From Anaerobranca californiensis DSM 14826 (GTDB taxonomy: Bacteria; Bacillota; Proteinivoracia; Proteinivoracales; Proteinivoracaceae), in contig NZ_FRAI01000006.1 of NCBI RefSeq assembly GCF_900142275.1, positions 81,732 to 145,731 on the forward strand: 64,000 bases of DNA, given 5' to 3'. Below the pieces are notes generated by a model, which did not search any database, was not told the origin of the DNA, and saw only the letters and a list, made by a program, of their open reading frames with translations. Below, piece after piece: positions 58,388 to 64,000 of the stretch. Position 1 is the first letter of the stretch; each line of letters starts with the position of its first letter. The position numbers and the translations under genes are program-made.

Positions 58388-59206
58388 ATGAACATTTTAG
58401 ATAAACTAAAAGGGAAAATTTTAGCATTCTTTAATTTATGGAAAGTTAAAGGAAAAGAAATAATAAATAAAATTAAAGGATTACCTTCTTTTGTTAAAAA
58501 GGTAAGTATTTACTGTATAGTTGTAGTAATAATGGTTGGTTTAATGGCCTGGCAAAAAAGTAGGCTTCCCCTTGAAATAATAGGAGAATTTCCTAAAAAT
58601 GAAACACAACAGCCTGAGAAAAGGGATAATGAGCTGCCTTGGCAGATAGATGAAAAGGAAAAGGAAAAGGAAAGGGATTTAGGGGAAAAAAATGAAGTAA
58701 ATGAAGTAAATAAGGATGAAAAAAAGGATCAATCAGAAGAAAAGACTTCTACAGAGGAAGAAATAACTCAACCAACTTTCAATATTAAAGATAAAATTAT
58801 CTGGCCCATTGAAGGTTCAGGAGAGATTCAAGGACATTTTAAACAATCCTTTAACTTTAGGGATGGGAGTTTCGAGTACAAACTAGATGGTATTTTAATT
58901 GTCGCTCCTAAAGGTAGTAAAGTGAGGGCTGCACTACCAGGAGTAGTTAAAGATGTAGTTACAGAAACCTCTTATCTCTATGGTAATGTTGTCAAGATTA
59001 GTTATGTAGATCCCAATGGAGATATATGGGATACCTACTATTATAATCTTGACAATATTCAAGTAGCAGAAGGGCAAAAAATATCCATTGGTGACAGCAT
59101 TGGATATGTAGGTTCAAATCTTTTATCTTCTCTATTTAATGAAGCCCATATAGTGTTAGAAATCAAGAAAAACAATGTCCTAATCGATCCTCAACCATAC
59201 TTTTAG
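58388..59206 (+). CDS. spoIIQ: SpoIIQ-like degenerate M23 protein
   Basis: 272 residues: a basic cytoplasmic tail (1-36), one transmembrane helix (about 38-54), a very charged linker (KEKEKERDLGEKNEVNEVNK) and a C-terminal M23-type domain. The zinc residues are degraded: the region equivalent to HxxxD reads FEYKLDGILI, and the HxH equivalent reads AHIVLEIK, so it is probably non-catalytic. In Bacillus subtilis SpoIIQ sits in the forespore membrane and joins SpoIIIAH across the septum. Position after spoIID agrees. Confidence 0.87.
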   Translation: MNILDKLKGKILAFFNLWKVKGKEIINKIKGLPSFVKKVSIYCIVVVIMVGLMAWQKSRLPLEIIGEFPKNETQQPEKRDNELPWQIDEKEKEKERDLGEKNEVNEVNKDEKKDQSEEKTSTEEEITQPTFNIKDKIIWPIEGSGEIQGHFKQSFNFRDGSFEYKLDGILIVAPKGSKVRAALPGVVKDVVTETSYLYGNVVKISYVDPNGDIWDTYYYNLDNIQVAEGQKISIGDSIGYVGSNLLSSLFNEAHIVLEIKKNNVLIDPQPYF

Positions 59207-59228
59207 AGCCTCCCATGAGGCTTTTTTA
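59206..59228 (+). terminator. Terminator of spoIIQ
   Basis: AGCCTC and GAGGCT pair around CCAT, followed by six T residues, immediately after the stop codon. The 5' arm AGCCTCCC could alternatively pair with GGGGGGCT (59303-59310) at the spoIIID ribosome site. Confidence 0.85.
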
Positions 59229-59314
59229 TATAAAGTTATAAATTGGACAAACATGGAATAAAAGAAAAACTGATGAATATATATTGAATAGTATTGGAAT
59301 GAGGGGGGCTATTT

Positions 59315-59578
59315 ATGAATGATTACATTATCCAGAGGGTACTGGAAATAACCCATTATATTCTTAAAACTGAGGAAACAGTTAGAGGAATTTCTAAGAA
59401 ATTCGGTGTTAGTAAATCTACGGTCCATAAAGATTTAGTGGAAAGGCTGCCGCTAATTAATAAAGAACTTTATGGGCAAGTAAAGGAAATTTTAGAAAAA
59501 AATAAAAGTGTACGGCACATAAGGGGCGGAGAATCTACAAAATTAAAATATATGAAAAAAGAGTTAGTTTCAGAGTAA
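59315..59578 (+). CDS. spoIIID: Mother-cell sporulation regulator SpoIIID
   Basis: 87-residue DNA-binding protein that adjusts the sigma-E regulon. Helix-turn-helix in TVRGISKKFGVSKSTVHKDL, preceded by IIQRVLEITHYILKTEETVR, and a basic C-terminal helix with RGGESTKLKYMKK. Matches the family along its full length; in Bacillus subtilis it also precedes mbl. GAGGGGGGC is the ribosome site. Confidence 0.96.
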   Translation: MNDYIIQRVLEITHYILKTEETVRGISKKFGVSKSTVHKDLVERLPLINKELYGQVKEILEKNKSVRHIRGGESTKLKYMKKELVSE

Positions 59579-59687
59579 TTTATTTATAAAGAAAAGAGGA
59601 TTTCTTTAGATTATGTAGAATAAAACAATGATGCCTTAGGTAATTAGTCATATATTGAATTTTTTTAGGGAATGAGGGGTGGAAGTT

Positions 59688-60710
59688 TTGTTTAGATTAG
59701 GAAAAGATATTGGCGTAGATTTAGGAACAGCGACGATTTTAGTGACTGTTAAAGGAAAAGGGGTAGTACTACATGAACCTTCTGTAGTGGCAGTGGACAG
59801 TGATACACAAAAAGTTCTAAAAGTAGGGGAAGAAGCAAGACAAATGCTAGGAAGAACACCTCTAAACATTACCGCTGTTAAACCACTAAGGGATGGTGTT
59901 ATTGCAGACTTTGACTTGACGGAAGTCATGTTAAAATATTTTATTACTAAAGCAGCTGGCAACTCTATATTTGCCAAACCTAGAGTAATGGTATGTGTAC
60001 CAGCAGGTATTACTACAGTAGAGAAAAGGGCAGTGGAAGAAGCTGTTTATCGAACAGGGGCAAAGGCAGTATTTCTAATTGAAGAACCTAGGGCAGCGGC
60101 TTTAGGGGCAGGTTTAGAAATCTTTGAACCCTATGGTAATATGGTAATAGATATCGGTGGTGGTACCACTGATGTAGCTGTTTTATCTTTAGGAAGCATT
60201 GTGGAAAAAGACAGTATTCGGGTAGGAGGAAATCGTTTTGATGAATCCTTAATTAGATACATAAGGGATAAGCACAATTTAATGATAGGTGAAAGGACCG
60301 CCGAGGAAATAAAAATTAAAATAGGAACAGCAAATCTTCAAAGCCGCAACGAGACAATGGAAATTAGGGGAAGGGATATAGTAAGTGGTTTACCTAAAAC
60401 CATAGAGTTTACTTCTAAAGAGGCTTATGAAGCAATGGAAGAACCTATCCATGCAATTTTACGGAGTACCCATAAAGTTTTAGAAAAAACACCGCCAGAA
60501 TTGGCAGCAGATATTATGGATAAGGGAATTATCATGACTGGTGGTGGAGCTATGCTCCATGGATTAGATATTTTCCTTTCTGAAAGGTTAGGTACTCCAG
60601 TAGTGTTAGCAGAAGACCCAATCACTTGTGTGGTAAGGGGAACAGGTTTAGCATTGGAAATGCTAGATATAATGCAAGATACTCTAGTGGGTAGTAAAAA
60701 AAGTGGTTAA
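59688..60710 (+). CDS. mbl: MreB-family cell-shape protein (Mbl)
   Basis: 340-residue bacterial actin. Phosphate loops GVDLGTATILVTVKGKG and VIDIGGGTTDVAVLSLG, adenosine motif IIMTGGGAMLHGLD. The TTG at 59688 gives the usual LFRLGKDIGVDLG start and is spaced from GAGGGGTGG; an upstream GTG at 59679 is inside that site. The spoIIID neighbour indicates Mbl rather than MreB proper. Confidence 0.93.
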   Translation: MFRLGKDIGVDLGTATILVTVKGKGVVLHEPSVVAVDSDTQKVLKVGEEARQMLGRTPLNITAVKPLRDGVIADFDLTEVMLKYFITKAAGNSIFAKPRVMVCVPAGITTVEKRAVEEAVYRTGAKAVFLIEEPRAAALGAGLEIFEPYGNMVIDIGGGTTDVAVLSLGSIVEKDSIRVGGNRFDESLIRYIRDKHNLMIGERTAEEIKIKIGTANLQSRNETMEIRGRDIVSGLPKTIEFTSKEAYEAMEEPIHAILRSTHKVLEKTPPELAADIMDKGIIMTGGGAMLHGLDIFLSERLGTPVVLAEDPITCVVRGTGLALEMLDIMQDTLVGSKKSG

Positions 60711-60733
60711 GACTTAGCTATGCTAAGTCTTTT
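60711..60733 (+). terminator. Terminator of mbl
   Basis: GACTTAGC and GCTAAGTC pair around TAT directly after the stop codon, followed by TTTTG. Confidence 0.82.
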
Positions 60734-60803
60734 GTACTATTGACAGGATTTCTTCTTTAAGATAAGCTGGAACTAGAATTATACCTTGCTGGAGGTGGAA
60801 AAT

Positions 60804-61577
60804 GTGATTCGGGGATTACATATCGCTAAAACCGGTATGCTAACACAACAGCGGAGACAGGAAAATATTGCTAACAATATAGTAAATGCAAATACACCGG
60901 GATTTAAGAAAGCTACTGCTGCTATAGCAAAGGATAGAGATCTTTTTTTACATAGATTAAATGATGAGGTATTAAAAACTTCATTTGGAAATATAGATAG
61001 AAAACCTAAAGTTGGCCCTTTAGGAACAGGGGTTTTTGTTGACGAAACTTTAGTTAATTTTAGTACGGGAAGTTTAATAGAGACAAATAATCCCTTAGAT
61101 TTATCTATACAGGGTGGTGGTTTTTTCACCCTTGAAGGAAATGGACAAACATTTTTGACAAGGAACGGGGTATTTACCACAGATAGTCAAGGTTATGTAG
61201 TAAATTCCGATGGTTTTTATCTCTTAGGTCAAAATGGTAGAATTAGTTTAAATGGTGGAGAAATAACTATCAAGGAAAATGGAGATATTTTTGTAGATGG
61301 TAATTACATTGACACTCTACAGATAACTACTGTTCAAAATCCCCATTCTTTAAGTAAACTTGGGATGAATCTCTTTACTGTAACGGAACGGACTATCTTA
61401 GGAGGACCTCAAGGGTTAATCCGTCAAGGTTTTATTGAAGGGTCTAATGTGGATTTGGCAGAAGAAATGGTTGAGTTAATTTCCACCCTTAGGGCCTATG
61501 AAGCAAATCAGAAAATCATACAAACCCATGACGAACTGTTGGGTAAAGCAGTTAATGAAATAGCCTCTGTTCGTTAA
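60804..61577 (+). CDS. flhO: Flagellar hook-basal body rod protein FlhO (FlgF-like)
   Basis: 257-residue axial protein. N-terminal IRGLHIAKTGMLTQQRRQENIANNIVNANTPGFK and C-terminal VDLAEEMVELISTLRAYEANQKI are the paired coiled-coil ends of FlgF/FlgG rod proteins. GTG start at 60804 after GGAGGTGG. Followed 12 bp later by the related flhP gene, as in Bacillus subtilis. Confidence 0.92.
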   Translation: MIRGLHIAKTGMLTQQRRQENIANNIVNANTPGFKKATAAIAKDRDLFLHRLNDEVLKTSFGNIDRKPKVGPLGTGVFVDETLVNFSTGSLIETNNPLDLSIQGGGFFTLEGNGQTFLTRNGVFTTDSQGYVVNSDGFYLLGQNGRISLNGGEITIKENGDIFVDGNYIDTLQITTVQNPHSLSKLGMNLFTVTERTILGGPQGLIRQGFIEGSNVDLAEEMVELISTLRAYEANQKIIQTHDELLGKAVNEIASVR

Positions 61578-61589
61578 AGGAGGATAGAA

Positions 61590-62357
61590 ATGATAAGATC
61601 ACTTTATACAGCTAGTTCAGGAATACTATCTGGCCAGCGGCAAGTGGATAATGTAGCCCATAATTTAGCTAATATTAATACTATGGGTTTTAAAGCTAAT
61701 CGCTTGGATTTTAAAGATTTGTTTTATGTAAATTTACAACAAAACAAGAATTTAGATTTAGAAAACAGAAGGAGCAACCCGGGAATTCAAATAGGTCAGG
61801 GAGTAATGCCCAGTTCTATTACCAAAAAATTAACCCAAGGTCCTATCATTACAACTTCTAATCCCTTAGATTTAGCTATCGAAGGACAGGGTTTTTTTGG
61901 AGTAGAGGTGGATGGACAACTTTTACTCACTAGACATGGGAACTTTCATTTAGATGAAAATGGCCTATTAGTTAACAGTGATGGTTATCCCGTTATTGGG
62001 CAGTTTAATGGTAGTTTAATAAACTATAGGGAGATAAGTATTGACCAAGATGGAGTAATTACAGGTATAAATTTACAAGGTGAAAGGGAAGAACTAGGTG
62101 TAATATTCCTGTTTAATGTCCCTAACCCTTATGGCCTTTCAGCAGAAGGTGATAATCTCTTTTCTGTAACGGAAAATTCTGGAGATGCTAACTTGATTCA
62201 AAGTAAAATCCGTCAGGGAGCTTTGGAAGGGTCTAATGTAGATTTAGCTGAACAAATAGCCTTTTTGATGATGAGTCAAAGGGCTTTAGAAGCAAGTGCT
62301 AAATTGGTTCAAGCAACAGATGAAATGATGTCCCAAGCTAATAATTTGAGAAGGTAA
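61590..62357 (+). CDS. flhP: Flagellar hook-basal body rod protein FlhP (FlgG-like)
   Basis: 255 residues, homologous to FlhO: LYTASSGILSGQRQVDNVAHNLANINTMGFK at the start, QGFFGVEVDG in the middle and VDLAEQIAFLMMSQRALEAS at the end. Distal rod component of the flagellum. AAAGGAGG precedes the ATG; a strong terminator follows. Confidence 0.92.
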   Translation: MIRSLYTASSGILSGQRQVDNVAHNLANINTMGFKANRLDFKDLFYVNLQQNKNLDLENRRSNPGIQIGQGVMPSSITKKLTQGPIITTSNPLDLAIEGQGFFGVEVDGQLLLTRHGNFHLDENGLLVNSDGYPVIGQFNGSLINYREISIDQDGVITGINLQGEREELGVIFLFNVPNPYGLSAEGDNLFSVTENSGDANLIQSKIRQGALEGSNVDLAEQIAFLMMSQRALEASAKLVQATDEMMSQANNLRR

Positions 62358-62360
62358 ATT

Positions 62361-62405
62361 AAAAGCAAGGTTTATTCTTCAACAATAAACCTTGCTTTTT
62401 TATTT
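62361..62405 (+). terminator. Terminator of flhO-flhP
   Basis: AAAAGCAAGGTTTATT and AATAAACCTTGCTTTT form a perfect 16-bp stem around CTTCAAC, followed by TTATTTTAT. Confidence 0.92.
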
Positions 62406-62459
62406 TATCTAGAAGGAAAAAATTTAGCTTTAGCGAATAAAATAAAGGGAGGTGAAACT

Positions 62460-63023
62460 ATGGACAAAGAACAATTTTTAAATTTAATGAAAAGGTTTGG
62501 AGTATATCTGTATAAAAGATTTTTCTTCTTTAAGGAATACTGTAATAATTATATTTTTTCTACAAGTTTAATTTTTATTGGGTTTGGCCTATTATTATTA
62601 AATTTTCTAAATTTAGGTTTTTATAACCCCTTTATTTTAGGATTGTATTTTATAGTTTTACATTTCTTCTATAATAGATATTGGTTGTTTTCTTTATCTG
62701 GATCATTACTCTTAACTATCGGCCTATATATTATATTACTTTTTAGCTATCTTCTGCCTAATGGTGGAGAATCTGCCATTGTTCTTGCCATTGGTTTAGG
62801 ATTTATTATTTTTTACATAATAGATGGTAGATGGGAAAATTACTGGCCTTTGATACCAGGAGTGCCCCTTTCTCTATTTGGGCTTTTAGTTTATCTTCAC
62901 CAAACGGGGAGTTATACCTTTACCTTTATGACATATCTTTATCGATTTTGGCCAGTATTAATCATTATTTTTGGAGTTATTTCACTATTTTGGCGGAAAA
63001 TTAAAGGGTATTTTAATAATTAA
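62460..63023 (+). CDS. Hypothetical multi-spanning membrane protein
   Basis: 187 residues with about five or six transmembrane helices, aromatic-rich. Short hydrophobic pairs such as FWPVLIIIFGVISLFWRK and YWPLIPGVPLSLFGLLVYL resemble the LiaI/LiaF transmembrane region, but I do not assign it. GGAGGTG precedes the ATG. It converges with the BON-domain gene on the other strand, with no terminator in the 10-bp gap. Confidence 0.6.
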   Translation: MDKEQFLNLMKRFGVYLYKRFFFFKEYCNNYIFSTSLIFIGFGLLLLNFLNLGFYNPFILGLYFIVLHFFYNRYWLFSLSGSLLLTIGLYIILLFSYLLPNGGESAIVLAIGLGFIIFYIIDGRWENYWPLIPGVPLSLFGLLVYLHQTGSYTFTFMTYLYRFWPVLIIIFGVISLFWRKIKGYFNN

Positions 63024-63033
63024 AGTAATTCAT

Positions 63034-63702
63034 TTATTTATTTTCTTTAAAATCATTATTTACTTGAGAATGGAATAAATCCTCTAAAGTAGGTTCTTTT
63101 TCTAGAGAAGTAAAATTATGAACATCTTTCACACCCCTAGCTGTTTTAACCGCTGCTACTATTTCATCGATATTTTCTGGCCTTTGGCCTTGTAAAGTAA
63201 CAACTCCGTCATGGACTTGAATTTGTAAGTTGTCACTATTTAAGTTGCGGAACTTAAGTTCCTCTTTTAGCTCTTGATAGACATCATCATCTACAATTTG
63301 GCCATCGGTACTTATACTTATTGAATTAATTACAGGTATATTAAAATGGGATTTTACCAATTTTTCGGCATATTCTTTTTCCGATAGAGTGTCAACAATA
63401 CCAGTTAGTTCAACACCCCTTTGATTAGCATAAATTCTGATATCATAATTTGCCAGATTTTCATCATTATGGAAAAGGCCTTGGACTTTGTTTTGCAACT
63501 CATTATCTGTAGCTTGGTAAACAGGATCTTTTTCTATATCTCCTTCGATTTTGCTTTCAATGGGAGTTTTAATACCTTTATTATCTAAAAGATGATCTTC
63601 TAATTGAGATTGTTGGGATTTAGATTCTCTAGGCCGGCTGTTATCAATATATCGTAAATCTAAACGGGATGCACCATCTTGATAATATTCTTTTTTACTC
63701 AT
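63034..63702 (-). CDS. BON-domain protein, two repeats
   Basis: 222 residues, the only clear minus-strand gene here. A polar, low-complexity N-terminus (1-70) is followed by two BON domains: about 80-140 (VQGLFHNDENLANYDIRIYANQRGVELTGIV) and about 148-210 (LQIQVHDGVVTLQGQ, then AVKTARGVKDVHNF). BON domains often bind membranes or polysaccharide; no signal peptide is visible, so it may be cytosolic or a spore protein. AAGGAGG lies before the ATG on the minus strand. Confidence 0.78.
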   Translation of the reverse strand: MSKKEYYQDGASRLDLRYIDNSRPRESKSQQSQLEDHLLDNKGIKTPIESKIEGDIEKDPVYQATDNELQNKVQGLFHNDENLANYDIRIYANQRGVELTGIVDTLSEKEYAEKLVKSHFNIPVINSISISTDGQIVDDDVYQELKEELKFRNLNSDNLQIQVHDGVVTLQGQRPENIDEIVAAVKTARGVKDVHNFTSLEKEPTLEDLFHSQVNNDFKENK

Positions 63703-63788
63703 AACATATTCCTCCTTAATTAACTAATGTTTAGCCTTTTGTAAAACCCCAAAATTATTGATTTTAAAGGGTTTCACCTTATATATCA

Positions 63789-63868
63789 GCAGGATTTTCC
63801 TCCACTTTTGTTGAATTGTATATTATCCCAAATATTGAAATTCATACCAAAGTGAAAGGAGATCCTGC
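63789..63868. repeat. Inverted repeat at the left end of an insertion sequence
   Basis: GCAGGATTTTCCTCCACTTT (from 63789) and the start of the transposase leader, CAAAGTGAAAGGAGATCCTGC in effect (63848-63868), are imperfect inverted copies. The 3' arm holds the transposase Shine-Dalgarno AAAGGAGA and abuts its ATG, so RNA entering from outside would fold and block translation, as known for several insertion sequences. Confidence 0.5.
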
Positions 63869-64000
63869 ATGATAACACAACTTCATTTTTCTGATTTTAT
63901 TGATGATTTTAATAAATTTGTTGTTCAAAAACCTCACTTACTTGAGCTTCTTGACCAATATATTAATATTTCTGAGTTAATACCTGTAAATTGGTATTTT
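63869..64000 (+). CDS. Transposase, N-terminal fragment
   Basis: 44 codons run off the right edge. The visible N-terminus, MITQLHFSDFIDDFNKF, then KPHLLELLDQYINISELIP, resembles the N-terminal region of DDE transposases common in clostridial insertion sequences; I cannot name the IS family. AAAGGAG precedes the ATG and lies in an inverted repeat. Only the left end of the element is inside the window. Confidence 0.6.
   Translation, partial: MITQLHFSDFIDDFNKFVVQKPHLLELLDQYINISELIPVNWYF

Noticed and set aside
60739..60767. TTGACA before flhO as a promoter
   Set aside because: No acceptable -10 follows at 16-18 bp, and no sigma-D motif (TAAA with GCCGATAT) was found either.

Overview
The window reads as a chromosomal segment of a low-GC, anaerobic, endospore-forming Firmicute of the clostridial type. 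This rests on AT-rich DNA with mostly AGA/AGG arginine codons, the sporulation genes spo0F, sigG, spoIIR, spoIID, spoIIQ and spoIIID, flagellar rod genes, a lysine-fermentation pathway, and an F-type ATP synthase whose c subunit carries a Na+-binding signature. An alkaliphilic or alkalithermophilic peptide fermenter (for example an Anaerobranca-like organism) would fit, but that is inference. Every gene is on the + strand except one BON-domain gene near the right end, so the segment is probably co-oriented with replication.

Layout. 1-1.7 kb: end of spermidine synthase, agmatinase, a DUF1934 protein and a small XapX protein. 1.75-10.5 kb: a RocR-like sigma-54 activator, a textbook -24/-12 promoter, and the operon kdd-kamA-kamB-kamC-kamD-kamE (lysine 2,3- and 5,6-aminomutases, their reactivase partners, and 3,5-diaminohexanoate dehydrogenase). 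10.5-11.9 kb: a gene-free stretch with an isolated long hairpin, a terminator, a CRISPR leader with promoter, and an 18-repeat CRISPR array; no cas genes are in the window. 12-14.4 kb: a CoA-disulfide reductase-like flavoprotein and two small unknown or membrane proteins.

14.4-62.4 kb follows the order known from Bacillus subtilis pyrG to flhP (pyrG, spo0F, tal, glpX, rpmE, tdk, prfA, prmC, spoIIR, tsaC, mntP, ywlE, rpiB, ywlG, glyA, upp, atp operon, ywmB, murA, spoIID, spoIIQ, spoIIID, mbl, flhO, flhP). Several modules are inserted: an M3-like peptidase, a second glpX, a cation exchanger, sigG, an iscR-iscS-iscU plus YedE/TusA/DUF3343 sulfur-selenium block, a Na/Pi transporter with a Fur-type regulator and a YibE/F protein, a chemoreceptor, and an FtsA-like gene with kal-kce, the last lysine-fermentation steps visible here. 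rho and fba are missing from their usual places. 62.4-64 kb: a membrane protein, the reverse-strand BON protein, and the left end of an insertion sequence.

How the genes work together. Kam/Kdd plus Kce/Kal take L-lysine through beta-lysine, 3,5-diaminohexanoate and 3-keto-5-aminohexanoate to 3-aminobutyryl-CoA, crotonyl-CoA and acetoacetate. The most striking regulatory pattern is that sigG, spoIID and spoIIQ, each following a gene expressed at another time or in another compartment, have their Shine-Dalgarno sequence in the 3' arm of a hairpin. The 5' arm of each hairpin lies upstream of the start site predicted for the gene's own sporulation promoter. Read-through RNA would therefore be untranslatable while RNA from the gene's own promoter would be free.
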